Shown here: positions 34,070 through 42,224 of the stretch, one piece after another | Layout: each line of letters starts with the position of its first letter | Numbering within the stretch: the stretch's first letter is position 1 | Assembly: GCF_900880625.1 (NCBI RefSeq) | Contig: NZ_CAAHFB010000002.1 | Location: 1 to 64,000 of the forward strand | From: Halorhabdus rudnickae | Lineage (GTDB): Archaea > Halobacteriota > Halobacteria > Halobacteriales > Haloarculaceae | DNA length: 64,000 nt | Direction of reading: 5' to 3' | Made by a program: the position numbers and the translations under genes | Notes under the pieces: generated by a model | Databases searched by the model: none | Told to the model about the DNA's origin: nothing | The model's input: only the letters and a program-made list of their open reading frames with translations

Positions 34070-35186
34070 ATAAGGTGGTATCGGGATAGAATCCACTCCA
34101 GGCGAACCACATCGCGTCAAAGGCGTGGATCCGTTCCAGGGGGAGTGTCGCCGGTTCGTGGGTCTCTCCAGTCTCGTCTACAACCCGCCCATTCTGATAC
34201 TGGAACTGTTTGCGATCGGGATTCCGGTAGACGTAGCCCGTGTCGAGATCCGTGTCGTAGGTCCCAATCACTGGTGAGCTGCCTATTTTACCCTCGACGA
34301 GTTTCATCTCCCTGAGCGTTTGTTTCTCGAACGCAACAGCGCCACTCGTCGTTCGGGCTCCGATGACGACAGCCTTGGGCTGGAGGCGGTCGTCCTCAGA
34401 GAGTGGGGAAAACATCGGGGCTGCGTCTGGTGAATAGTACCCACCTCGCGGATTGTACGATCCGTAGGGGTCTCGCTGGTAGTTTTTCGCGTACCCCGTG
34501 TTGCGTGAGAGGACCCGTGTCTCCGGGTGTTTGTCCACCCACTGTTCCCACGTCGTCCAAATGACGCGAAACTCTTGGAGAGATCGAGTTTGCGGATCAT
34601 CGTTCCACGGTCCCGGAATCGAGGTTGCGAGCATTTGTGGCCACCACGTCTCTGTCGCTCGATCGTACATGATGAGGTTGTTGTTCACGAGGCGTCCGGA
34701 GACGCCGAATGTCGTCTCACCACGTTCGAATCCCAGTACGGTCCCAGTTAATGGACAGTATGTGACACTCACGGGCGTGCCATCGACGATATCGTTACAG
34801 ATCTCGTGTAAGACAAGGATCGATTGCGGGTACGCTTTCACCGTACTCCCTGTCGCGAGGCCGAAGACAGGATCGCCAGGGTTGATCTGTCCCGAAGCCT
34901 CTTCTACGGAGACAAATTGTGGGTCGTCGATCGAGGGGATCCCGTCTTTTGGTGGGCCACCGGAAACTGCCCGTTCCCGGAGCGTTGACGGCTCCATCGG
35001 AAGCGGAAGGTGTTCTTCTTTCGTTGAAGACATGTTTCCGTCAGTACGTGGTTGCCTGCCCTCTTCCGGCGATCCACTCATCGACGTGTCCACAGGACTT
35101 CTGGATGGTCTCCTCCCGATACACCCGGAGAGGGAAGCGACTCCGATACCAGCAAGAACGGCTCTCCGGGTCATGCGTCGCTGCAT
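34062..35186 (-). CDS. DUF3179 lipoprotein
   Basis: 374 residues. A Tat-type lipoprotein signal (RRAVLAGIGVASLSGC) is followed by a Ser/Arg-rich linker and a complete DUF3179 domain: YCPLTGTVLGFERG, FGVSGRLVNNNLIMYDRATETWWPQ and RNTGYAKNYQRDPYG. The first Cys motif reads YCPLTG rather than WCPLCG, so the second Cys is lost in comparison with the copy at 15295. The protein is outside the cell, tethered to the membrane. It is coupled to the CC-motif membrane protein downstream. Confidence 0.85.
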   Translation of the reverse strand: MQRRMTRRAVLAGIGVASLSGCIGRRPSRSPVDTSMSGSPEEGRQPRTDGNMSSTKEEHLPLPMEPSTLRERAVSGGPPKDGIPSIDDPQFVSVEEASGQINPGDPVFGLATGSTVKAYPQSILVLHEICNDIVDGTPVSVTYCPLTGTVLGFERGETTFGVSGRLVNNNLIMYDRATETWWPQMLATSIPGPWNDDPQTRSLQEFRVIWTTWEQWVDKHPETRVLSRNTGYAKNYQRDPYGSYNPRGGYYSPDAAPMFSPLSEDDRLQPKAVVIGARTTSGAVAFEKQTLREMKLVEGKIGSSPVIGTYDTDLDTGYVYRNPDRKQFQYQNGRVVDETGETHEPATLPLERIHAFDAMWFAWSGFYPDTTLYV

Positions 35187-35299
35187 GAATACTCATTTTA
35201 TTCTGGACAACCAAAACTCCGCCCTAACCACGACGTAACCCCTTTTTCACGGTGATACGGCCCATCAGAATTTTCCGCAGACGGTCTGCTAGACGAATT

Positions 35300-35598
35300 C
35301 GGTACTAGATCGCAGGTGGAACCGATTCACAAGGAGTTCACGTACTGGGAAGAATCAGGGAACGTACCGCTCATCACGGGACAACTCTCGATGAGTGGTT
35401 CACAGGCCATCTTTCCCAGAAGATGCACTGAACTCACCGATCGATGGATGGTTACTGGCCGTTCGTGTCGAGTCAGAACGCGATCTGGCGTTCCCTCGTG
35501 AGTACTGCTGTCACGGTGCCTACCATTTCGTAACCCCGTTACTCCGTCTTCAGGGTATGGTTAAGAGTTACCAGACAATATGTGGTAACCGACGGTAA
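35300..35598 (+). pseudogene. Possible relic of a molybdopterin oxidoreductase domain
   Basis: In two frames the DNA reads a short stretch and then PIDGWLLAVRVESERDLAFPRE, then HGAYHFVTPLLRLQGMVKSY, which loosely follows the sulfite-oxidase-type pattern (LLAxxxxGExLPxEHGxPxRLVxPxxYGxKSVK). Similarity is weak, frames shift, and there is no start. The rest of this 420-base gap shows no gene. Confidence 0.3.
35567..35589. promoter_or_regulatory. GTTACC-N11-GGTAAC inverted repeat upstream of the glutaredoxin fragment
   Basis: Two perfect 6-base half-sites separated by 11 bases, 18 bases before the glutaredoxin-like start. The same half-sites occur between the HxlR gene and copy 3 of the desulforedoxin-like regulator, with the spacing longer by one helical turn (10 bases). 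Likely a winged-helix operator. Confidence 0.4.
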
Positions 35599-35606
35599 TT
35601 CGTATC

Positions 35607-35798
35607 ATGTTCGAACCATATCTGGCCGAAGGATGTCCGTCTTGTAAATTCGTTAGAGAGAAGATGACCGAGATTGGACAATCGCCCGTCCTTCACACCC
35701 CCTGTACTGCCAGCGGTGCGGTACGGAACGAGCAAACATACGCGGAGTTGACAGTCGTCGGTGGAGCGGATCAGATCCCATTCCTCGTCGCCATGTGA
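35607..35798 (+). pseudogene. Glutaredoxin-like gene, truncated
   Basis: The frame starts MFEPYLAEGCPSCKFVREKMTEIGQ and reaches DQIPFLVAM, then stops at 63 codons. Haloarchaeal glutaredoxin-like proteins of this type continue about 20 to 30 residues past the DQIPFLVD cis-Pro strand. The CPSC active site is intact, but the C-terminal strand and helix are missing. A related copy at 43488 is also broken, near the same strand. Confidence 0.65.
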
Positions 35799-35811
35799 GT
35801 GTGTTCAAGCG

Positions 35812-36510
35812 ATGAGTGCCAACTACGACCTCGCGGAACTTTCGCATGAGTTTCTCGCTGCGGTGAAACGTGATGCCAAGACAGATAATTACCGATCGAC
35901 GCTGGCAGCGTTGAACGAATCTGACCTCGCCGACTTTGAGGAGGACGTTGCCACGGCATTCTGGGTTAACCTCTACAACGCGTTTGTCCAGATAGATCTC
36001 GAGCAGGACCCATCACTGTACGAACGAAAGCGCCAATTCTTTGGGGAGACTCGCATCGATATCGCCGGCACAGAACTCAGTCTCGACGATATCGAGCACG
36101 GCATTCTCCGGTCGTCGAAGTGGAAGTATGGGCTCGGATACATCCCTCGCTTGTTTCCGAGCGACTTCGAGCGCAGACACCGGCTCTCCCGAGTCGATCC
36201 TCGAATACATTTTGCACTGAACTGTGGTGCAGAGAGTTGTCCACCGATTGTCGCATACACGGCAACTGACATTGGCAGTGAATTGGAGACAAGTACCCGG
36301 TCGTTTCTCCAGCAGTCGTCGACGTACGATACCGAAGACGACGAACTGAGGGTGACCCGACTGTTTCTATATTATCGCGGTGACTTTGGCGGCCGATCCG
36401 GTATCTACGAGCTTCTCGAACGATACGATGTCATTGAAGAGGGTGCCCGTCCCCGCATCCGATACGAACCCTATGACTGGACGGTCCACAAAGGAATGTA
36501 TCGTGAGTGA
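35812..36510 (+). CDS. DUF547 domain protein
   Basis: About 232 residues with the DUF547 core: FWVNLYNAFVQIDL, ILRSSKWKYGLG, DPRIHFALNCGAESCPPIVAYTA and RLFLYYRGDFGG. The conserved HFALNCGxxSCPP motif is intact; the family resembles transglutaminase-like or Cys-dependent folds but its reaction is unknown. The start at 35812 lies 13 bases past the glutaredoxin fragment. No signal peptide is seen. A branched DNA structure begins four bases after its stop. Confidence 0.82.
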   Translation: MSANYDLAELSHEFLAAVKRDAKTDNYRSTLAALNESDLADFEEDVATAFWVNLYNAFVQIDLEQDPSLYERKRQFFGETRIDIAGTELSLDDIEHGILRSSKWKYGLGYIPRLFPSDFERRHRLSRVDPRIHFALNCGAESCPPIVAYTATDIGSELETSTRSFLQQSSTYDTEDDELRVTRLFLYYRGDFGGRSGIYELLERYDVIEEGARPRIRYEPYDWTVHKGMYRE

Positions 36511-36513
36511 ACC

Positions 36514-36592
36514 GCCTCGGGGTCAAGTGGTTCGAGACGCCGTAGGCGTCTCGTCATCACGGAAATCGGAGATTTCCGGACGACCCCGAGGC
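36514..36592 (+). repeat. Cloverleaf-like nested inverted repeats
   Basis: An outer 11-base stem (36514-36524 with 36582-36592) encloses two perfect hairpins: a 9-base stem at 36533-36553 and a 7-base stem at 36561-36577. All three stems pair without mismatch. It is not a tRNA: there is no T-loop or acceptor end. It could be an old insertion-sequence end, a terminator of the DUF547 gene, or an RNA element. Confidence 0.7.
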
Positions 36593-36593
36593 A

Positions 36594-36615
36594 CTCGGCC
36601 TGCTCCGCCTGTAGA
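36594..36615 (-). repeat. 22-base inverted repeat, right copy
   Basis: An exact reverse complement of 33391-33412. It starts two bases after the cloverleaf and runs to the first base of a further 6-base-stem hairpin (36615-36630). Confidence 0.7.
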
Positions 36616-36630
36616 CCGGCTAGGGCCGGT
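36615..36630 (+). repeat. Hairpin next to the 22-base repeat
   Basis: ACCGGC, loop TAGG, GCCGGT. It belongs to the same structured 120-base block as the cloverleaf. The remaining bases to 36797 show no gene. Confidence 0.5.
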
Positions 36631-36797
36631 CAGCGACCGCCACTTGCTCGGCTCGGCTGTCGATCTTGTCGACTACGGAATGTGACACTCCCCGCTCTCT
36701 GTCGTCGGCTTCGTTGTGCTGGTTAACCGTTCCAGGCAGCGTGAAGTTCGCTGCAGTGGTTCCAGCTGAGAGCATTCGGAAGCGCTTCGGTCTTCGA

Positions 36798-37190
36798 TCA
36801 GACAATTGACGCGCTCTTGTCTGCCGGTTCCGTGATGTGTTCGAGGCCCCAGTCACGCATGGCGTAAATCACGGGTTCCAGCGATTCGCCGTGCTCGGTG
36901 AGGGAGTACTGGACGCGAACGGGTTTTTCGCTGATAATCTCGCGATCGACCAGTTGTTTCCCCTCGAGATCATCCAAACTATCGGAGAGGACCTTACTCG
37001 AGATGCCATCGACATTGTCTTTGAGTTCGTTGAATCCGCTTGGCCCGTGTTCGAGGAGTCGATGTACGATCACCGGATGCCATTTTTTGCCAATAAGTGT
37101 CGCAGTCGTTGTGACAGGACACCACTCCTCGCCAGCACACCAGACCTCTAATGTATCGCCGGTCTCCCAATCGGTGGTTCTGTCACCCAT
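36798..37190 (-). CDS. HxlR-family winged-helix regulator
   Basis: 130 residues with a standard HxlR domain (CPVTTTATLIGKKWHPVIVHRLLEHGPSGFNELKDNVDGISSKVLSDSLDDLEGKQLV). Two Cys (CAGEEWCP, residues about 18 and 24) precede the domain, as in redox- or aldehyde-sensing members. It is divergent from copy 3 of the desulforedoxin-like regulator, and the 96-base gap contains an 11-base inverted repeat suited to a dimer. It probably regulates itself and its neighbour. Confidence 0.85.
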   Translation of the reverse strand: MGDRTTDWETGDTLEVWCAGEEWCPVTTTATLIGKKWHPVIVHRLLEHGPSGFNELKDNVDGISSKVLSDSLDDLEGKQLVDREIISEKPVRVQYSLTEHGESLEPVIYAMRDWGLEHITEPADKSASIV

Positions 37191-37222
37191 ACCGTCTGTT
37201 ACGAACTCGCGTTTTAATAAGA

Positions 37223-37255
37223 GTTACCTATAGAAACCAAATAACTATACGTAAC
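37223..37255. promoter_or_regulatory. Inverted repeat in the HxlR / desulforedoxin-like regulator divergent promoter
   Basis: GTTACCTATAG at 37223-37233 and CTATACGTAAC at 37245-37255 are inverted repeats with one mismatch and an 11-base spacer. The AT-rich middle also supplies TATA-like promoter sequence. A bound dimer would block both promoters. Confidence 0.5.
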
Positions 37256-37286
37256 TATTATCGGTTCATCCCCCGAACACAGGACT

Positions 37287-37808
37287 ATGAGCGACCAGCG
37301 AACAAGCCTCGCTGTCAGTAGTTGCGCTTCGTGTGGCGCGGTCACGTTCGGTCGTACTGATGCGACCTGCTGTGGAGAGCAAATGGATCCAATCGATGTC
37401 GATCACGACGGAGTCGAACGCCCGGAACTTGAGGAACTCCTCCGATTGGTCTTCGGGATGTCCCCCTCAGAACTTGACGTTTGTCTCTGCGTGATGGAAG
37501 TTGGTGAAACCACCACTGAGGAGGTCGCAGAACAACTCGGAGTAGATCGAAGTTTGGTTTCTCGGCATCTCAATCATCTCGTAGCTATCGGCGTCTTGGA
37601 AAAGCGTCGACGGATCCGAAAAACCGGTGGCCAGGTCTACGTGTTCACACCAAATTCAGTCGAAGAGGTCCGACAGGGGTTCAAACTCGGCCTCTATGCA
37701 TGGGTGGACGAAGCTCTCCAGCAGATCGATGCATTGAGCCGAGAAAAAGTCGAATCCATTGTTGAACGGGCAGACGACGAAACCTGGCGGATTTACGCTG
37801 ATGAGTAA
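37287..37808 (+). CDS. Regulator with full four-Cys desulforedoxin-like knuckle and winged helix (copy 3)
   Basis: 173 residues. The knuckle is CASCGAVTFGRTDATCCGEQM (Cys13, Cys16, Cys28, Cys29), the complete Cys4 pattern of desulforedoxin, with the GEQM end matching CCGEPM. The winged helix follows (TTEEVAEQLGVDRSLVSRHLNHLVAIGVLEKRRR) with the shared CLC pair in its first helix (LDVCLCVM). It is more distant from copies 1 and 2 than these are from each other. Divergent from an HxlR regulator and 104 bases upstream of the blue-copper lipoprotein gene, which it may control. Confidence 0.78.
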   Translation: MSDQRTSLAVSSCASCGAVTFGRTDATCCGEQMDPIDVDHDGVERPELEELLRLVFGMSPSELDVCLCVMEVGETTTEEVAEQLGVDRSLVSRHLNHLVAIGVLEKRRRIRKTGGQVYVFTPNSVEEVRQGFKLGLYAWVDEALQQIDALSREKVESIVERADDETWRIYADE

Positions 37809-37912
37809 AAACCAAGCAGGAGATTGAGCCCCCTATATATGTGTTTCCCGGGTGAGAGCAAACTTATCATACTCGCCAGCGGGTCTTAATGATAGCCTGC
37901 GTCGGTATTCGT

Positions 37913-40021
37913 ATGGAGCCAAATCGACGACGATTTCTGAAACTGAGTGGGATAGCAGCGTTGAGTTCGATCGCAGGATGTAGTACCCCACAACAGTCAA
38001 ATTCACCGACATCGACCGAAACGTCGACGAGAACTGCCACCTCGACCCCGGAAAGTGGAAGCGTCCAGGGTCCACCTGGAGGGGATGTCCTCGGCGGTCC
38101 GAACGCCCTCCAATCGTCAGCCACAGTCGAGGCGACGATCTTGAGCGAGGACGAGGGAGCGGGGAAGTACGTTAATACCCCGGCAGTCGTCTGGCTCGAG
38201 ACCGGTGGAACCATCACCTGGGAGATTGACGGCGGATCACACTCGGTGACGGCGTACCATCCCGACAATGATCGACCACGTCGCATTCCTGAGAATGCAA
38301 CCACCTGGGATTCCGGTGTGCTGTCGGACGGGAAGACGTTCGAGCACACCTTCGAAACTGCAGGCGTCTACAATTACTACTGTCTCCCACACGAGTCACT
38401 CGGGATGGTTGGACTGGTAATCGTCGGCCAGCCCGGCGGTGGTCCGGGAACGACCACGCCGTCTAGCGAAAAGATTGCAGGCACGGCCCAGCAGAAACTC
38501 TCACAGCTGCTGGATGCTGCCGGCATCTCGGGACAGAACGACGATGCGGCAACGTACGGGTGGCAGGATTCAACGTGGGATTCGTACTGGTACTCGCTGT
38601 ACAACATGAGCACGAACATCGCGATGAGCGGAAACGGCGTCTTGTTCCCCCATAACGAGGAACAGAAGAAAGCGTTCCAAGAACGTTTCCCAGCGATGTT
38701 AGAGGCAGCCGATCAGAAGCAACCGCCGGTGAAAAACCCCAATCTCAACATGGCCCCGTTCACCAAGGGGGATCCACACTTCACCCAAAAGCCAGTCTTC
38801 GACGCCGGCAACGGGCGACCTGACGCCTCGACGCTCGAGTGGGATCTCTCGAAATCGTCGAAGGTCGTCAGTCCGAAGTCGCTCGCCTGGACCCATCTCA
38901 AAGGCGTCACGTGGGCGAAGAACTTCCAGAGCCACTTCGATGTACTCCCCGAATCGATCGCCCCACGCTTCCGTTCAGAGGTGCTGTCAACCCTCGCCCA
39001 GCTCGGTATCAAGTTCAGTCTTGCAGACGGCAACCTCAGGGCGAACGACGAGAACATGCTGCTCGTCGGTGGCTGGAATCCCGAGAAAGGTGTCGTCAAC
39101 GAGGGACCCCGTCCGCTCGATCACTCGGCGATGTTGTGGTTCATGGGCGACATGGTCAGCCTCGCGAAGGGTGGCTGGTTCGGCTACGAGAACCCGAAGC
39201 CGTTGATCCCGCCCAAGAAGATCCAGCAGATGGCCGACGGCGTCGGGAAAACGGTCATGAACGCCTTCCCCCCAGGGAAAATCGTCGAAGCCGGGTCGAC
39301 GCGCGACCTGGGTGAGTTTCTGGCAGCGATCGGCTGGTACGGCACCCACGCCGGAAACGACGACCTTCGCAGCAAGGCCGCTGACTATGCGAACGGCCTG
39401 GCGAACGCGATCACAGATGCCACGGATGGAAACGGCAAAGTCGGCAATGGGGCGGCCAATCAGGCGGCTACGCAGGGCATCGTCGGCCAGGGCCTCGTCT
39501 GGGCTTCGCAGATCGACGGTGTGGATCACACCGACCAGGCCGAGACCGTCCTCGGCTACCTCGTTGACTCACTCTGGGACGCCGACGCGGGGACGTTCGC
39601 CTCCAGTGACGGTGCCTCAACATACACGATCACGGCGCGCGACGCTGGTGATATCACGGGCGGGCTCAACGCTGCCGATGCCGAACTCGGCATGGGCGTG
39701 AAGGACATCTACGCCCAGTATTTCAACGAGACGTTCAATCACGGCCGACTCCAGCGTGCCGAGCGACCGCCGTCTCGCGACCCCGAAGCCGAACATCCGT
39801 TGCCACTCCCGCCCAAAGCGGGAGGCCAGCACGGCCAAGCTGCCGTGTACAACGCGGAAGTACAGTACGATACTGGCAGCGGTGAATGGAGCGTCACCGA
39901 CTCGACGTTCGATACCGAACAGGCGCTGTACCTGGCCAACCAGGACATCTGGGTCGGTCAGTGGGGTGGCGAGTTCTTCCACGGGCGCGGAGTCCCGGGG
40001 AAGAGTGACTCGCCCGAGTGA
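37913..40021 (+). CDS. Blue-copper (halocyanin-like) lipoprotein with large C-terminal domain of unknown function
   Basis: About 702 residues. A Tat lipoprotein signal (RRRFLKLSGIAALSSIAGC) is followed by a Ser/Thr-rich linker and a cupredoxin domain (about 60 to 175) with copper ligands His in GGSHSVTAYH and Cys-His-Met in YNYYCLPHESLGMVG. The remaining 520 residues are rich in Gly, Asn and Trp with helical repeats (LGEFLAAIGWYGTHAGNDDLRSKAADYANGLANAI) and match no family I recognise; an alpha-alpha barrel is possible. The protein is outside the cell and could pass electrons to or from this domain. Starts at 37889 are less likely. Confidence 0.75.
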   Translation: MEPNRRRFLKLSGIAALSSIAGCSTPQQSNSPTSTETSTRTATSTPESGSVQGPPGGDVLGGPNALQSSATVEATILSEDEGAGKYVNTPAVVWLETGGTITWEIDGGSHSVTAYHPDNDRPRRIPENATTWDSGVLSDGKTFEHTFETAGVYNYYCLPHESLGMVGLVIVGQPGGGPGTTTPSSEKIAGTAQQKLSQLLDAAGISGQNDDAATYGWQDSTWDSYWYSLYNMSTNIAMSGNGVLFPHNEEQKKAFQERFPAMLEAADQKQPPVKNPNLNMAPFTKGDPHFTQKPVFDAGNGRPDASTLEWDLSKSSKVVSPKSLAWTHLKGVTWAKNFQSHFDVLPESIAPRFRSEVLSTLAQLGIKFSLADGNLRANDENMLLVGGWNPEKGVVNEGPRPLDHSAMLWFMGDMVSLAKGGWFGYENPKPLIPPKKIQQMADGVGKTVMNAFPPGKIVEAGSTRDLGEFLAAIGWYGTHAGNDDLRSKAADYANGLANAITDATDGNGKVGNGAANQAATQGIVGQGLVWASQIDGVDHTDQAETVLGYLVDSLWDADAGTFASSDGASTYTITARDAGDITGGLNAADAELGMGVKDIYAQYFNETFNHGRLQRAERPPSRDPEAEHPLPLPPKAGGQHGQAAVYNAEVQYDTGSGEWSVTDSTFDTEQALYLANQDIWVGQWGGEFFHGRGVPGKSDSPE

Positions 40022-40106
40022 CCGGTCTTCGGTGGACTGCCCACCAATCACGGACTCCTCGGGTATCACTACGGGATATTAGACTCAGCCCCGAGTTGTG
40101 TGAGAT

Positions 40107-40350
40107 ATGGTTCTGGACTCGTTTCGCACGTCGACGGGGCAGTCCGTTACTGCGGTGACCGCCGACGAGATCGAAACGTCGACCGCGTTGCCGTCGAGGA
40201 TGTTGGACTACAGGTGCTTCAGATGATGGAGAACACGGGTCGCATACTCGCCTAACACGTACGCGAGATTCGAAATGGAGACGTGGTGGTCGTCGCTGGA
40301 AACGGTAGGAACGGCGGTGGCGGCCTACCTGTGCACGACACTTCGCTGTC
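40107..40350 (+). pseudogene. Decayed nnrE copy
   Basis: The first 21 codons read GQSVTAVTADEIET; then a frameshift, then VDRVAVEDVGLQVLQMMENTGRILA, a stop codon, and HVREIRNGDVVVVAGNGRNGGGGLPVHD in the same frame. These match the intact epimerase at 7399 in order (VTAVTAAEMR, VDRIAVEDVGLP, MMENAGRNLA, GDGGNGGGG). The rest of the gene is lost. The remaining bases to the histidine kinase end at 40447 show no gene. Confidence 0.85.
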
Positions 40351-40446
40351 GAGCGCAAACCCCCCGACGAAGTTCACACGATATCGACCGACGGCCGTGC
40401 GGAAATAGTGGAGTGGGGTCGGAGTAGCGTTGGGCGTGATCGACTC

Positions 40447-42186
40447 TCACGTCCGGTCCGGTTCTCGCGCGGCCGGCAGCGAAATAGTCACGAGGTTGCC
40501 GTCATCGGACCGATCGAACGAGAGGTCGCCACCGGAGCGGTCGACGATCCAGTTGACCAGCCAGAGGCCGAGCCCCTGGCCATGATTGAGCGCGTCGATT
40601 TCCGACCGTTTGAACGCATCGACCTCCTCGTCGGGGATCGGCGGTCCCTCATCGGCGACGCGGATCCTGACAGTCGATTCAGACCGGGTGACAGTAACGG
40701 CGACGGTCGCGGCGTCCGCGTCGGCGTAAACAAGCGCATTGTCGACGAGTTCGGAGATTGCGCGGTCTATCGACGGAAGCGCTCGGACCCAGGCCTGCGC
40801 CAAGAGGTCACAGGAGACTCGATCGCCACTGTCGGTCACGTCGGTGAGAGCGTTCTCCACAGCAGTGACGAGATCGATCGTCTCGCGCTCCGGCGGTTCG
40901 GAAAGCACCTCGACGATCTCGCGCTCTTTCTCGACGGTGTCGAGCAGTCCGGTGACCGTCTCACGGATCTGCGCGGCGGCCTCGGCAACTTCAGCATCAC
41001 CCTGTGACTCGGCGTGGTCGGCCATCCCCAGGACGACGGTCATGTCGTTGCGCATATTGTGCCTGAGGAGACGGTCCATCACCCGGAGGTGTTTGCCGCG
41101 GTCGGCGCGTTCGGTGATGTCGCGGGCGTTGATGATGATTCCCTCGACTGCGGGATTGTCCAGTTGGCTGTTCACGACTGATTCGAAGACGCGCCAGGAG
41201 CCGTCAGCGTGACGAAAGCGTGCGCGACCCCGGGCCACTTCCTCGGGATTCTCGGCGACACGCCTGAGTCGGTTCGCCAGCGCCTCCCGATCTTCAGGGT
41301 GAACGATCTCGGTGACGTCTTGGCCTTCTAATTCGGACGGCGCATAGCCCAGATACTGCTCGATCGACGGGCTGACGTACGTGACTGTCCCGTCGGGCTG
41401 AAAGACAGCAATGATTGCCATCGCGTGTTCTAGCATTGCGCGGATCCGATCGGCCTGGCGTTCGCGCTCGGTAACGTCAGTCTGGATCGCAACGTACCCC
41501 TGGACATCGCCGGCATCATCCTCGATGGGGGCGATGGTCTGTTCGGCGTGATACTGCTGGCCCGACGCCCGTTCGTTTATGATCTCTTCCTCCCAGACCT
41601 CGCCCGCCCGGAGCGTGCTCCACAGCGCCTCGAAGTATTGGCCGTCATGGACACCAGAGTCGAGGATCTCAGGCGTCTCGCCGATCGCCGTCGCCCGGTC
41701 GTATCCCGTGACAGTTTCGAAGGCCGGATTGACATACGTGATCGTACCGTCGGTGTCGGTGATGTAGACGGCGTGACCGGTCGCCTCAATCGCCCGGCGG
41801 AACTGCTGGAGTTGGGTCTCGGACTCTCGTAGTTCGGTGATGTCCCGGACGGTCGCGAGGACGCGTTCTTCGCCGTCGATCTCGATAAGACTGATGTGGA
41901 CACGCGCTGGAAATGTGGTGCCATCGGCAGTGAGCAACTTCCACTCGTCAAACTGCGTTCCTTCAGCACGAAGGCGATCGAGGATGTCCTCGGCGACACC
42001 CATTGCGAATGGTGGCTTCTCGGCCATGAGCAGATCGACGCTCTCGCCGATGATGGCATCGCGCTCGAACCCTGTCATCGCGCAGAACCTCTCGTTGACG
42101 TCGACGATCTCACCCGAGTCGGGGCAGTGGATCAACAAGCCGTCGGCCACACTGTCGAAAATGTCCCGATTACCGGGCAATGCCAT
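40447..42186 (-). CDS. Sensor histidine kinase with three PAS domains
   Basis: About 579 residues: PAS1 (1 to about 115), PAS2 with PAC (to about 240; HAVYITDTDGTITYVNPAFETVTGY), PAS3 (to about 365; EQYLGYAPSELEGQDVTEIVHPEDRE), then a haloarchaeal H-box MDRLLRHNMRNDMTV (phospho-accepting His) and an HATPase domain with LVDNALVYA, DEGPPIP and GQGLGLWLVNWIV. No membrane segment, so it senses an internal signal. The start at 42186 (MALPGNRD) is used. No response regulator is adjacent. Confidence 0.88.
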   Translation of the reverse strand: MALPGNRDIFDSVADGLLIHCPDSGEIVDVNERFCAMTGFERDAIIGESVDLLMAEKPPFAMGVAEDILDRLRAEGTQFDEWKLLTADGTTFPARVHISLIEIDGEERVLATVRDITELRESETQLQQFRRAIEATGHAVYITDTDGTITYVNPAFETVTGYDRATAIGETPEILDSGVHDGQYFEALWSTLRAGEVWEEEIINERASGQQYHAEQTIAPIEDDAGDVQGYVAIQTDVTERERQADRIRAMLEHAMAIIAVFQPDGTVTYVSPSIEQYLGYAPSELEGQDVTEIVHPEDREALANRLRRVAENPEEVARGRARFRHADGSWRVFESVVNSQLDNPAVEGIIINARDITERADRGKHLRVMDRLLRHNMRNDMTVVLGMADHAESQGDAEVAEAAAQIRETVTGLLDTVEKEREIVEVLSEPPERETIDLVTAVENALTDVTDSGDRVSCDLLAQAWVRALPSIDRAISELVDNALVYADADAATVAVTVTRSESTVRIRVADEGPPIPDEEVDAFKRSEIDALNHGQGLGLWLVNWIVDRSGGDLSFDRSDDGNLVTISLPAAREPDRT

Positions 42187-42224
42187 GGGGATCAATATGG
42201 AATCGGCCGCAATAAACACGGGCG

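Noticed and set aside
36514-36592. Possible tRNA because of the cloverleaf shape
   Set aside because: No GGTTCRA T-loop, no anticodon-loop pattern, only two inner arms, and the stems are more GC-rich and perfect than a tRNA.
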